Assembly: GCA_002869685.1 (NCBI GenBank)
Contig: PKUE01000054.1
Span: 1-63,535 of the forward strand
Reading direction: 5' to 3'
Length of the DNA stretch: 63,535 nucleotides
DNA from: Desulfuromonas sp.
GTDB lineage: Bacteria; Desulfobacterota; Desulfuromonadia; Desulfuromonadales; Desulfuromonadaceae
Under the pieces are notes generated by a model. That model saw nothing but the letters and a program-made list of their open reading frames with translations. It was not told the origin of the DNA and did not search any database. The stretch's first letter is position 1. Every line of letters starts with the position of its first letter. This document shows, piece by piece, positions 1 to 9,263 of the stretch. The position numbers and the translations under genes were made by a program.

Positions 1-768
1 ATCCATGGCACGGAGATGCAGTTTGTCGAGATCGAGCTTGATCCCGGCGAAAGCGCTGTCGCCGAAGCCGGTGCCATGATGTACAAAGACAGTACGATCG
101 CCATGGAAACCGTCTTTGGTGACGGTGGCCCGCAAACCGGCGGTTTCATGGGAAAACTCCTCGGTGCCGGGAAACGCCTGGTAACCGGCGAAAGTCTTTT
201 CACCACCGTTTTCACCCATCAGGGGACGGGCAAAGGCCATGTTGCTTTTGGCGCCCCTTATCCCGGCAACATCATCCCCGTCGCGCTGGACTCTCTCGGT
301 GGCACGCTGATCTGCCAGAAAGATGCGTTTCTGTGCGCGGCTCGCGGCGTCTCCATCGGACTGCATCTGCAAAAACGGATTCTCACCGGGCTGTTTGGTG
401 GCGAAGGGTTTATCATGCAGAAACTCGAGGGGGATGGCATGGCGTTTCTGCATGCCGGTGGCAGCATCGTCGAACGCCAGCTGAAGCCGGAAGAGGAATT
501 ACATGTCGATACCGGCTGCGTCGTCGCTTACGAGCCCAAGGTCGGGTTTGATATTCAGCAAGCCGGAGGAATCAAAACGTCTTTGTTCGGTGGCGAGGGA
601 CTGTTCTTCGCCCGGTTGCGGGGGCCTGGAAAAATCTGGCTGCAATCGCTGCCGTTCTCACGCCTGGCAGGGCGCATGCTGCAAGCGGCACCACAGCGCG
701 GTGGCAGCCAGGGGGAAGGCTCTCTTCTTGGCTCACTTGGCAATCTTCTCGATGGAGACAACGGCTAA
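1..768 (+). CDS. AIM24 / TIGR00266 family protein, 5' end missing
   Basis: The frame is open from the first base, and a few residues (IHGTE) precede the first in-frame ATG at 16. The opening HGTEMQFVEIELDPGE is the usual second strand of this family, so the true start lies outside the window. The protein is rich in glycine turns of the type FGGEG, which appear twice (about residues 125 and 195), and ends with the family-like WLQSLPFSRLA. AIM24-like proteins form a beta-barrel-like TRAP-type fold; their bacterial role is not established. It is followed 20 bp later by a membrane protein on the same strand. Function is unknown; the family call is fairly sure. Confidence 0.85.
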   Translation: MHGTEMQFVEIELDPGESAVAEAGAMMYKDSTIAMETVFGDGGPQTGGFMGKLLGAGKRLVTGESLFTTVFTHQGTGKGHVAFGAPYPGNIIPVALDSLGGTLICQKDAFLCAARGVSIGLHLQKRILTGLFGGEGFIMQKLEGDGMAFLHAGGSIVERQLKPEEELHVDTGCVVAYEPKVGFDIQQAGGIKTSLFGGEGLFFARLRGPGKIWLQSLPFSRLAGRMLQAAPQRGGSQGEGSLLGSLGNLLDGDNG

Positions 769-788
769 CCCGGCCGCCCGGAGCAACT

Positions 789-1364
789 ATGTCCAATGCA
801 ACACCCCCTTTTCTTGCCATCATCAGCGAGATCTTTTCCACCAGCTTTCTGCGCTGGAAAGATCATGTCGGCCCACTCACCCTGCTGACCGTCCTGTTTG
901 TTTTATTGTGCTGGATTCCGCTGCTGAATGTCGCCCTGAGTGTCGGTTATGTCCGCTATCTGCTCCGGTTATGCCGTGGCGAACAGGTGGAAATCGGCGA
1001 ACTGTTTCGCGGCTGGGATTGTTTTTTGCCGGCGCTGCTTTACGCCCTGGTGTTGTCGGTAAGCTATTTCATTCTCAGCTGGCTGCCGGGCATCGGCATT
1101 CTGCTGGCAACCGTCGTCGTGCTGGCCGCGCTGCCCGGCTACGTTGCGGTGTTGGAAAACCGCATGGATGGCGTTACTGCGTTTAAGTGGAGCCTGGAAA
1201 CAATTCGTCAGGACCCGTTCAATTGGGGCGTCATCCTGATCAGTTCCAGTTTCCTGTTCAGCCTTGGCGCCCTGTTTTTTGGTCTGGGCGTTTTGATCAC
1301 CCTGCCTTTGGCGACGCTGATTTTTATCTGCCAATACCTGCGCCATCAACCGGACTGGTATTAG
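789..1364 (+). CDS. hypothetical integral membrane protein, about 191 aa
   Basis: The ATG at 789 has a good ribosome site (GGAG, 5 nt upstream). The protein is mostly hydrophobic with about five predicted membrane segments: near residues 28-50, 75-95, 96-115, 145-165 and 167-185. A short charged loop (LCRGEQVEIGELFRGWD) sits between the first two. That loop is reminiscent of YciC/DUF975-like membrane proteins that carry an 'F.GW..F' stretch, but I cannot assign a family. It is 20 bp downstream of the AIM24-like gene and probably co-transcribed. It ends 20 bp from the convergent PrkA-like gene. Confidence 0.75.
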   Translation: MSNATPPFLAIISEIFSTSFLRWKDHVGPLTLLTVLFVLLCWIPLLNVALSVGYVRYLLRLCRGEQVEIGELFRGWDCFLPALLYALVLSVSYFILSWLPGIGILLATVVVLAALPGYVAVLENRMDGVTAFKWSLETIRQDPFNWGVILISSSFLFSLGALFFGLGVLITLPLATLIFICQYLRHQPDWY

Positions 1365-1383
1365 CCCAAACCCATCTGACACG

Positions 1384-3714
1384 CTAGGATGTTTTCCCCG
1401 GCGCTGCCGAAGGTTTCTTGGTGGCAAATGTCTGGGCCAGATTGTTGTCAATCACGTACATGCACATCTCTTTAGCCCCGGCCTGGGAATAACTGTAACG
1501 CCGACGTAAATTGTCGATCAGAAACGCCACATCGGTGCGGATCTTCTTATCGTAGGTTTTGAAACTTTCGCTGGCGTAATCTTTGATCGCGCGACGGAAG
1601 TTCTCATTTTCCAGAAACGGATCGAGCACTTTATCTTTCAGGTAGTAAACGTAACGCTGATACAAATCCTTAAACAGCCGGGTTTTTTCCAACGGAATTC
1701 CAGCGGCGAGAACTTCCTGAGTCAAGGTGGTTCCGGCATACTGTTTCTGCACATCGGCCCGCAATTGCTCACGCTGTTTATCATCTGCGTTATCACCGAG
1801 CAGGCGCAGTTCAATGCGCTTGAAAAAGGCTTCGTCCACTTTGAGCGGATCGCCGGTGTAATTGCACACCACTTCCGTCCCCGGCTCATAGTTGACCGCG
1901 AACAGGTAATTTTTCAACTCGCGGACAATCCCTTCTTCGTTGTAGCTGTACAACGACTCTTTGACTTCCTGCAAGACCGTGTAATCGTACATCCGCTGCA
2001 GTGAGTCGAGAAACCCCGGCGGTATGGACGCCCCCAGTTCTTTGTGCGTTTTGGTAAAGAACTCTTTGAGAACAGTCATATTGATCAACCGTTCGCGATG
2101 ACCGTAGGTGGAGAAAAACAGGTTAAAAATACGGATGGAATCGCGCCCGGAAAAGCCCTTATCCCCTTCCTGTTCCGACTCGGCAATAATATTGCTGCGC
2201 CGCTTGGCCGTCAGCTTGCGATAATCTTCTTCGGTCAGCCATTTGGGAATATTTCCGGTATAAATTTCCATTTTGAGCAACTGCAGATGGGCATCGCAAT
2301 ACAGGTTGTATTTACTCGGATAATCAATCCATTCCGTCAGAGCATCGGAGGTTTGCTTCATACGTGTGGAGATAATCACCCGGGCAAAGTTGTGCAGAAC
2401 CCGTGGCAGGAAGTGCTCATCAATACTCTTGCCGAAGATATTGCGATAGATCTGCACCTCGGTGTTGAGGTCGAGCACATACGGCACCTTGATGTATTCA
2501 ATCCGATCAGAAAACGACTGGATGGTTTCGATATTGCCCTTGTCCTCCGGGTTCATCAGGGCCAGGAACAATGAATTGACATTTTCTTCGATATCTTCGA
2601 GCTTATGCACCCCTTCACTGACGATATTATGCAGTTCAATCAGGCGCTCGGTGTTGTGCGATTTAACATCCATCAGGGCATAAATGCCATTGTTGGTCTT
2701 GGCATGACGTGAAAAGATATAGCGCACCTGATTACTGTCGCGCAACAGATCGTTGATCCGCTTCTGCAACAGTTCGTTGGTGAGAATCGTCTGTTTGATC
2801 GGTTTGTCGCCGGGGGTAAATACACTGATCCCCTCGCCCAGACGTCGGTTGAAACGGTACGGTCGGGCATACACCATATTGAGTACTTCAAGGGGGTCTT
2901 TGAGCAAATCGAGCAATGCCTGATAGATTGAGCTGCAGATGGTGCAGGGCGTATGACGGAACACCCATTCGTACTCTTTTTCGGTGAACAGTTCCCATTT
3001 GGACTGATCGTTTTTAAACAGATCATCAAACACCTGACGGCGTGATTCCTTGGGAATCATCAGGATCGGATGATCGTGGCTGGGACAGGGTACCTCGACG
3101 TAGCCCTGCGGGGTCAGCCCTTCGCTGCTTTTCCGGTTCTCGCGCTGTACGTCTTCATACATCTGCGAAAAGCTGCTGGAAAAGCGGCTGAGTTCGGCAA
3201 GAATTTTTGAGGCTTCGGGATCGGACAACCGCCCCAGCACCTCACGATCCAGGCGCCAGACGGTTTCGTACATGGCTCCCTGCTCGGTATTGACATACTG
3301 CTCAAACTTCATCAGCAGATTATTGAGAAAGGTACTCTTGCCGCTGCCGGGAGGTCCTTCAAAGATGTAGATTTTATTCTGTTGGGCACCGCGCCGCAAT
3401 GCATCGACCAAATGGACCAAACGGTTGGCGAACAGTCGGTCGGCAAAAAACGGATTGTCTGAATCCATAACGAACAACTGCGTACAATCGTAGCCGACAT
3501 AGTGAATCGATTCGGGATCCAACTTGCTGTCATCCTCCATGGGCAAAATATGGCTCGACACCATATCGTGGAACACCTGGAAGATGCTGCGCAGAATCCG
3601 GGTCGGCTGCAGGGATACCTTATGGAGGAAATCCCGGTACGACTGCGGTTCGTAGCGATCGAGATCTTCCTGGCTGAGAATGATCCGTTTCAGGGCTCTG
3701 TCTATTTTATCCAT
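1384..3714 (-). CDS. second, divergent PrkA-like AAA+ protein (about 776 aa)
   Basis: A Walker A motif GPPGSGKST lies near residues 120-128, in an AAA+ core like that of PrkA protein kinases. The C-terminal part (IRIFNLFFSTYGHRERL onward) resembles the PrkA C-terminal kinase-like region. It is about 90 residues longer than the PrkA in the same operon and carries a C-x2-C pair (HTPCTICSS) near residue 265 in an inserted segment. A methionine at 3714 is preferred because AAGGAGCG sits just upstream; an ATG at 3717 directly precedes it. Last gene of a minus-strand operon with prkA, DUF444 and spoVR. Kinase activity is inference; it could be only an ATPase. The family call is good, the function unknown. 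Confidence 0.8.
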   Translation of the reverse strand: MDKIDRALKRIILSQEDLDRYEPQSYRDFLHKVSLQPTRILRSIFQVFHDMVSSHILPMEDDSKLDPESIHYVGYDCTQLFVMDSDNPFFADRLFANRLVHLVDALRRGAQQNKIYIFEGPPGSGKSTFLNNLLMKFEQYVNTEQGAMYETVWRLDREVLGRLSDPEASKILAELSRFSSSFSQMYEDVQRENRKSSEGLTPQGYVEVPCPSHDHPILMIPKESRRQVFDDLFKNDQSKWELFTEKEYEWVFRHTPCTICSSIYQALLDLLKDPLEVLNMVYARPYRFNRRLGEGISVFTPGDKPIKQTILTNELLQKRINDLLRDSNQVRYIFSRHAKTNNGIYALMDVKSHNTERLIELHNIVSEGVHKLEDIEENVNSLFLALMNPEDKGNIETIQSFSDRIEYIKVPYVLDLNTEVQIYRNIFGKSIDEHFLPRVLHNFARVIISTRMKQTSDALTEWIDYPSKYNLYCDAHLQLLKMEIYTGNIPKWLTEEDYRKLTAKRRSNIIAESEQEGDKGFSGRDSIRIFNLFFSTYGHRERLINMTVLKEFFTKTHKELGASIPPGFLDSLQRMYDYTVLQEVKESLYSYNEEGIVRELKNYLFAVNYEPGTEVVCNYTGDPLKVDEAFFKRIELRLLGDNADDKQREQLRADVQKQYAGTTLTQEVLAAGIPLEKTRLFKDLYQRYVYYLKDKVLDPFLENENFRRAIKDYASESFKTYDKKIRTDVAFLIDNLRRRYSYSQAGAKEMCMYVIDNNLAQTFATKKPSAAPGKTS

Positions 3715-3779
3715 CATCGCTCCTTTCCCCGCCGGCATCGTCGTGCGGGGAGTTTGCGCGGGCGGTCAAAACGCGCCAG

Positions 3780-5411
3780 CTAAACCAGGGTTCGGGTCAA
3801 CTGGCGATCTTCCATCCGGTAGATCACTTTGTTCCACTGAATCGGTACGGGCTTGCCTTGCCCATCGTGGCCACGCGATTCTGCTGGCAGGCTGGAGTTG
3901 GGGGCCGGCTCATGAGTCTCCAAGGCCACCGGAGCCCCCCACAGGAATTCGACCCCCAACAGGGTGTTCTGGATAAAATCCCGTACCAGCGGTTTCCCTT
4001 CAAACACATGCTGTAAGGACAGTTCACTGCCCGACGGACGCACATCAATTTCGATGGTGGGTGGATGGTAGAGGGAATCCATCAACATCTGGCGGTAGTC
4101 CTCGGCACTGCGGCTCTTGACATAGTACTGCCACACCATCCGTTCTTCATCGAGTCGCCGGTCCGCCACAAACAGCTGGTGCTGATCGACAAAATCCTGA
4201 TCGACAAAGTCGTTGATAAAATTGAAATCGTTGTAGTTTTCACGAATATCGAAAATCAGTTGATGGCCGGTGGCCTTGTGACTGTCATAGTGCTTCCGTT
4301 CCGTCGCGTCGGCCAGACGCTGGAATTCCAGCGAATAGCGCCCTTTGTCCTCGAATTCTTCAATACTCTGGAACAATCGCAGGCCGAGCGCATAGGGGTT
4401 CAGTCCCACGCGTGGTATGGAGGTAACATTGGAATGCACCCGGGCAAAATCGACTTCGTGACCACGAATTCGTTCATCTTTAAGGAACAGCGTCTCGTGC
4501 CAGTAACTGGCCCAGCCTTCATTCATGATTTTCGTGCGAATTTGCGGCTGAAAATAGATGGAAGTGCTGCGGACCACCTGCATCACCGATTTCATCCACT
4601 CGTTTTCACTACGGTTGAGAAACGGTGAATGGGCGATAAGGTGCTCAATCAAGTCGAGCTTCGGCTGATGACCATTTTTGCGATAGGCCCGATATGCCCC
4701 TTCAAATTCGGGATACTGTTTGACCACTTCGGCAAAGAAATGGGCCTCACCACGCGATTTAAATTTTTCCTGAAAGCTATTGTAGCGCGCCACTTCGGCA
4801 ACATATTCGGTCGGCGTAACCTTCCGTTCCTGTTGCAGGAACAGATCAAAAAAGTAGTTGCAGCGTTTTGATTCCTGCGTGGCTTTGCTCTGTTCAAGCG
4901 TCGATAACGCCCCGTAGTAGCCGACCAAATTGTCGATGCCGCGGGTAAACTCGATCACGTAATCGACCCAGCGCCCCTTTTCAGCACGCAACCGGGCAAT
5001 CAGTCGTTTATCTGCCAGAGCCTGCCCGGCCAGATCGTAATCCCAGGTATGGCGAAAGAACAGGTTGTTCTGAAAGAAATCGATATGCCCCAGCACATGA
5101 TAAAAGATCATCACGTTGAGCCAGTCGGGGTTGTTGTCGTTATAAAATGAGATCGCCGGACGGGTATTGATCACGGTTTCATACGGATTGCCCGGATAAA
5201 GCTCGTATTTGCCTTTTTCCTTGAGCACCTCAACATCATGAACCCAGTAATCGTACAGCGTCGGGATCATCACTTTGGGCGACAGTTCCAGCATGTCACG
5301 GTTGGTGACCACATATTCAAGGCTTTGGTCATCAAAGCGCAATCCGGCATCGCGTGCCCGCTCCTTGCAGCCCTCCATGATTTTTTTGCTGTGCTGATTA
5401 ATCAGTTCCAT
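3780..5411 (-). CDS. spoVR: SpoVR family protein (YcgB-like)
   Basis: 543 residues, typical for SpoVR/YcgB. The conserved stretches FRHTWDYDLAGQALADK (about 120-136) and MNEGWASYWHETLF (about 295-308) are present; the latter contains the His/Glu residues that are invariant in the family. In Bacillus, SpoVR affects the spore cortex; in non-sporing proteobacteria it is found with PrkA and DUF444 and its biochemical role is not known. Here it lies 30 bp downstream of the DUF444 gene and 66 bp upstream of the second PrkA-like gene. The start at 5411 follows AAAAGGATACAGT. The organism gives no sign of sporulation, so a stress role is more likely (inference). Confidence 0.93.
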   Translation of the reverse strand: MELINQHSKKIMEGCKERARDAGLRFDDQSLEYVVTNRDMLELSPKVMIPTLYDYWVHDVEVLKEKGKYELYPGNPYETVINTRPAISFYNDNNPDWLNVMIFYHVLGHIDFFQNNLFFRHTWDYDLAGQALADKRLIARLRAEKGRWVDYVIEFTRGIDNLVGYYGALSTLEQSKATQESKRCNYFFDLFLQQERKVTPTEYVAEVARYNSFQEKFKSRGEAHFFAEVVKQYPEFEGAYRAYRKNGHQPKLDLIEHLIAHSPFLNRSENEWMKSVMQVVRSTSIYFQPQIRTKIMNEGWASYWHETLFLKDERIRGHEVDFARVHSNVTSIPRVGLNPYALGLRLFQSIEEFEDKGRYSLEFQRLADATERKHYDSHKATGHQLIFDIRENYNDFNFINDFVDQDFVDQHQLFVADRRLDEERMVWQYYVKSRSAEDYRQMLMDSLYHPPTIEIDVRPSGSELSLQHVFEGKPLVRDFIQNTLLGVEFLWGAPVALETHEPAPNSSLPAESRGHDGQGKPVPIQWNKVIYRMEDRQLTRTLV

Positions 5412-5441
5412 ACTGTATCCTTTTCATCACCATCCCCGCGA

Positions 5442-6833
5442 TCAGGAGGGTGAAATCAACGTCTTGATCCCTTCAATAATCCGCTCTTCCGGTGCGTCTT
5501 CTCCCATGCTGTCAAGGCGCAGCAGATCACCGTGGGTATCGAGCAGGCCGGACTGATTGATATAGGTTTCCACCTGGGTTTTGCGGTCGCCGCCATAGAG
5601 ATGCTCGGCAATGGTAATCCCCACGCGGCTGGCATAATCCAGCATCCGTTTCAACTCCGGCAGGGTCTCTTTACCGCGGCTGTCCCAGTCATCGCCATCG
5701 GTGCCGTGAAAAACATAAATATTGTAGTCACGAGCCAGATTTTCCTGTTCGACGATATCATTGACCATTTTGTAGGCCGCCATCACCCGGGTTCCACCGG
5801 CAACTTGCATATTGTAGTAGGTGTGAAAATCAGGAACTTCGCGCGCCTCGGTGTCATGCAGAATGAAACGGGTCTCGACCCGACGGGCAAACTGATACAG
5901 CAGCCAGCTGTAGATCATGACATGCTGCGACACCACCAGTTCGGTGGCTTTGCCATGCATGGAACCGGAATAATCACGCACGAAGAACACCATGGCCTGG
6001 GACTCGTAATCCTTTTCACGCGACAGGACCCGGTACACTTTATCCCGCGGGGCAATCAGCAATTGAGAAGGATCCTTCACCCCATCTTCATCAACATTGC
6101 CCAAGGCGATGTTAGTTTCCAACACCCGTCTCAAGGTGGCTTTTTTGTCGAGCAGCTGGCCGAAACCGCGATTGCGATCAGTCAACTCGTAGGTGTACTG
6201 CGTCAGTGAGCTTTTCTTGCCCTTGTTTTTCAGATTGGGCAACTCAAACTGTTCGGTCAGAATCCGGCCAAGATCGTAGGCACTCGACTCCACTTCATGA
6301 GCGGCATCCTTGCCTTCACCAGCCCCCTGCCCCTCTCCTTGCCCTTCGGGGCGAACCGGCGCTTCGCCAATAACCTCGCCTTCATCGCCTTCCCCACTGC
6401 CGCCTTGGCCACCACCACCTGATTCAGGATCGGAAAACTGATTGTCATGGATCAGCTTCTCTTCCACCGTGGTCGGCACGACAATCACTTTGTCGCCAGC
6501 GCCCTGTTGAGGTTTGATCAGTCTGCCCACCTGAATTTTACGTGGGAAACCATCTTTTTCGCGCTGGCGATCGCGTTCAAGCAATTCGTCCAGAGTACGG
6601 ATATGGGTGGTATAGCTGCCTTGCGGCGCGCTCATGGCCTGCAGCATCTGCAGATCGTTGGAAGCATACAGACTCGCGAACGGCCCAAGGGTATTGTCCT
6701 GGCGTGTTGGCACAAACGGACGATGGATCGCTTCGCCGTGGAGCTCTCGCTCCAGGGCAGAGCGCTGCTCCGGCGAAAGCTCCTGTTGCTCCAACTGGTC
6801 AAGCAGCTGCTGTTTGTCGGTCGTTTTTTTCAT
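5442..6833 (-). CDS. yeaH: DUF444 family protein (YeaH/YhbH), VWA-like
   Basis: About 463 residues. The centre holds the MIDAS-like sequence DYSGSMHGK (D-x-S-x-S), which marks a von Willebrand A-type metal-binding fold, followed by YVFHGTDGDDWDS. A Gly/Glu-rich low-complexity segment (about residues 135-185, GGGGQGGSGEGDEGE and similar) separates the N-terminal part from the VWA domain. The family is the constant partner of PrkA and SpoVR (E. coli YeaG-YeaH-YcgB). A GTG at 6851 is in frame, but the ATG at 6833 has the better ribosome site (AAAGGTGA, 7 nt away), so I start there. It starts 36 bp after prkA ends. Confidence 0.92.
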   Translation of the reverse strand: MKKTTDKQQLLDQLEQQELSPEQRSALERELHGEAIHRPFVPTRQDNTLGPFASLYASNDLQMLQAMSAPQGSYTTHIRTLDELLERDRQREKDGFPRKIQVGRLIKPQQGAGDKVIVVPTTVEEKLIHDNQFSDPESGGGGQGGSGEGDEGEVIGEAPVRPEGQGEGQGAGEGKDAAHEVESSAYDLGRILTEQFELPNLKNKGKKSSLTQYTYELTDRNRGFGQLLDKKATLRRVLETNIALGNVDEDGVKDPSQLLIAPRDKVYRVLSREKDYESQAMVFFVRDYSGSMHGKATELVVSQHVMIYSWLLYQFARRVETRFILHDTEAREVPDFHTYYNMQVAGGTRVMAAYKMVNDIVEQENLARDYNIYVFHGTDGDDWDSRGKETLPELKRMLDYASRVGITIAEHLYGGDRKTQVETYINQSGLLDTHGDLLRLDSMGEDAPEERIIEGIKTLISPS

Positions 6834-6868
6834 CAACTGTTCACCTTTCACCCCGGATTGAGCTGGAT

Positions 6869-8932
6869 TTAGCGCTCATCCTGCTGGGTGCAGAAATACT
6901 CAATGGTCTTTTGAGCACAGGTTTTACAGTAATTGAGTTTATTGAACATGGTATCGACCATGCGATCATAGAGCTTCTGATTGTCTTCGTTGGTCCGGTT
7001 GGCCAGCGCACCGATCAAGCTGCCAGCCCCGGCAATGTCAGACTTCAGGCGCACATCGGTCACCGCCTTGACCAGTTCGAGGTTGTCCATAAAGTCGTAA
7101 CCGGGATCAAGGGTGATTTTCTGGCCGTAGATCTTGCGGATCGTGGTACGGAACGATTCCCGTTGCTCGGCAGTTTTCAAGCCAAGACGCTCTTCAATGC
7201 TCTGCACATAGCGTTGGTCGATCTTTAATGCCTTCAACTCACCGGTCTGCGGATCACGATACTTCCACATTTTGTCGGGACCGAGGTTCTCGGCATCGAT
7301 GCCGATCACCATATTGACGTAACTCATCACATCGGTACGCACCGCATGCGGTTCATCCATGTAAGCGTTGAACATCTCGGTCATAATCCGTTCCCGATAG
7401 AGCCCCTGGGCGATCTTGAGATCTTCCAGATACTTGGCGCGATCTCCAGCGTCGGAAACATAGTCGAGAATGACCCGCTCCAGCGTCTTGAACACATCGT
7501 AGGCAAACATGCATTGCCCCTCGTTGGTCTCCGAGCTTTCCATTAACAATTGCATGGCCCGGCCGAGATTCCGCTGCCCCAGGCCTTTCTGACCGAAACG
7601 GCGGGTGATATCCGGTTCCTGATTAAGGGTATCGATCACCTCTGCCAGGGTTTTGATGCTCTTTTCTCCGGCTACCTCACCGGCAGCTAGCTTCATGGTT
7701 TCAATCATGGTCAGCTTTTCGCTGCGCGGCAAACGGGTTAACACGACGGCAACGGAAGCGGCATAGTTCAAGTTGGGGTCCTGATGCAATTGCTCACGCA
7801 TCAGGGTGGTTTTCCGTTCGCCGCCAATGGCGTAATCGGTCAGCTGCTCCTGCATTTTGTAACTGGTATTGTGAGAGACGTAACAGATACGACAACGGTC
7901 GATGATCGGCGCTTCTTCTTTCTCCGACAGGAAGCGATTGAACTCCGAGTTGTTACTGGTGGCAACAATCAGGGTGTCGATGGGCCACTTGTAGCCATCC
8001 ATCTCAATCACCCGATTCTGTATAACCCCAAGATAGACTTGGACCAGGTCTTTTTTGTTTTTATAAATCTCATCACTGAAATGGATACCGCCACCGGCGA
8101 CCCGAGCCAGAGCACCGCGGCGCAGATCGAAGCGGTAGGGATTGTGCGTATCGCTGATATGCAGCAGGCGCTGGATCGACTCTTCACCGAGCAAATCGAC
8201 GGCTGAAGAAGTGATCTTATCCTTGGCGGCATATTTACCGGTAACCGTCCCGAGACTCTCCACCAGAGGCACCGGCGTAATCTCGATAAAATCGAGCATT
8301 GCGTTGATGTCTCCACCGGTAAAGTTGCGGATATCGTTCCAGATATATCCGCTGCACGCGCCCATTGGCCGGTAGTTATCATAGAGCGTAACCAGCTGAG
8401 CATCGGTGAATTTCCCCTGCCGGGCGAGATACTCCAGCGTTTCATCGCGTCCCTCAAACAGGTTCATCGCCAAAACCATGGGATCTTCATAGGTTTGTGA
8501 CTCGATTTCACGAATCTTGCCATAACTGCCCAACTGATCAAGCCCGACAAAGCGGAAGGTGTATTTGCGGTTTTCCGGCCGACTGAGAAACTGGCGATAC
8601 TGGGCACACAGGTTTTCAACGAAAAACGTTTTACCGTTGCCCGGTTCACCGACCAGCACATAGGCCATCTCTTTTGAGGAACCGCCCTCCGAAGCATCTT
8701 TGACAAAGGAAACAAAGCTGTTGATTTCGTCATACATGCCGATGGTGTGCTTGGCTCCTGTTCTGAATATCGGGAAATCGTAAGTGGTCTTGCCATTCAC
8801 CACCACTTTTTCAACGCCCCCTTCCAGAATCATGCGTGCCACCGACTGAAAAGCATTCTCAAACTGACGTTCCCCGGTTTTGACGGCAGCGACATGCTGC
8901 AGCAGTGCAGATGGTTTCCTTCGTGTTGCCAT
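6869..8932 (-). CDS. prkA: PrkA family serine protein kinase
   Basis: 687 residues. A Walker A motif GEPGNGKT lies at 95-102, in a AAA+ domain with the PrkA signature regions NFTGGDINAMLDFIEITP and IVATSNNSEF, followed by the C-terminal kinase-like domain. The last residues (CKTCAQKTIEYFC) form a Cys-x2-Cys...Cys tail that could bind a metal; E. coli YeaG lacks it as far as I recall. Start codon with GGAGGGACTC directly upstream. First gene of the operon prkA-DUF444-spoVR-prkA2. In E. coli the homologous yeaGH operon responds to starvation and depends on RpoS; a sigmaS-like -10 element is present upstream here as well. Confidence 0.93.
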   Translation of the reverse strand: MATRRKPSALLQHVAAVKTGERQFENAFQSVARMILEGGVEKVVVNGKTTYDFPIFRTGAKHTIGMYDEINSFVSFVKDASEGGSSKEMAYVLVGEPGNGKTFFVENLCAQYRQFLSRPENRKYTFRFVGLDQLGSYGKIREIESQTYEDPMVLAMNLFEGRDETLEYLARQGKFTDAQLVTLYDNYRPMGACSGYIWNDIRNFTGGDINAMLDFIEITPVPLVESLGTVTGKYAAKDKITSSAVDLLGEESIQRLLHISDTHNPYRFDLRRGALARVAGGGIHFSDEIYKNKKDLVQVYLGVIQNRVIEMDGYKWPIDTLIVATSNNSEFNRFLSEKEEAPIIDRCRICYVSHNTSYKMQEQLTDYAIGGERKTTLMREQLHQDPNLNYAASVAVVLTRLPRSEKLTMIETMKLAAGEVAGEKSIKTLAEVIDTLNQEPDITRRFGQKGLGQRNLGRAMQLLMESSETNEGQCMFAYDVFKTLERVILDYVSDAGDRAKYLEDLKIAQGLYRERIMTEMFNAYMDEPHAVRTDVMSYVNMVIGIDAENLGPDKMWKYRDPQTGELKALKIDQRYVQSIEERLGLKTAEQRESFRTTIRKIYGQKITLDPGYDFMDNLELVKAVTDVRLKSDIAGAGSLIGALANRTNEDNQKLYDRMVDTMFNKLNYCKTCAQKTIEYFCTQQDER

Positions 8933-9002
8933 GAGTCCCTCCGTTGTATCGATCAGATTCGGTCTAGTTGTGCGGATTAAAATGGATGTGCTCTTATCTT
9001 GA

Positions 9003-9029
9003 AGTATAGCAGTCTGCCCGAGATGACAA
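9003..9029 (-). promoter_or_regulatory. candidate sigmaS-like promoter of the prkA operon
   Basis: Read on the minus strand the sequence is TTGTCA, 15 nt, then GCTATACTTCA about 70 bp before the prkA start. The second element matches the sigmaS consensus KCTAYACTTAA at 10 of 11 positions, including the C at -13. The -35 spacing is short, which sigmaS tolerates better than the housekeeping sigma. The remaining 8933-9203 stretch shows no gene; a short open frame on the plus strand there lacks a ribosome site. Transcription from here is inferred. Confidence 0.5.
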
Positions 9030-9203
9030 CCGATCAGGTGGGATTTTATGGAGCCGTATACGCCACCACAAGCTGGTCAGACGAAGTCTTCCGTTACTGT
9101 CAGAATGCAAGTGCGCGCCAGATCAGAACAAATACGTTGCCATACCCGTGTTAGACGCTCAAACCGTCAGGATGGAAAAAAATTTCCTGCCGGCTCTGCG
9201 GGC

Positions 9204-9241
9204 AAAAAAAAGCCCCCCTTCGCGAGGGAGCGAAGGGGGGC
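9204..9241 (-). terminator. rho-independent terminator after the first symporter operon
   Basis: Perfect 11-bp stem (GCCCCCCTTCG / CGAAGGGGGGC) with an 8-nt loop, followed on the minus strand by eight T. It lies 23 bp past the symporter stop and insulates the prkA promoter region from it. Confidence 0.93.
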
Positions 9242-9263
9242 AAGGGACGAAGAATCACGCAGA

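Noticed and set aside
503-1186. Plus-strand frame overlapping the AIM24-like and membrane genes
   Set aside because: Different frame from both real genes; Arg/Cys-rich and lacking a plausible start.
5532-6209. Plus-strand open frame of about 225 codons inside the DUF444 gene
   Set aside because: Antisense shadow of a gene with an obvious VWA domain.
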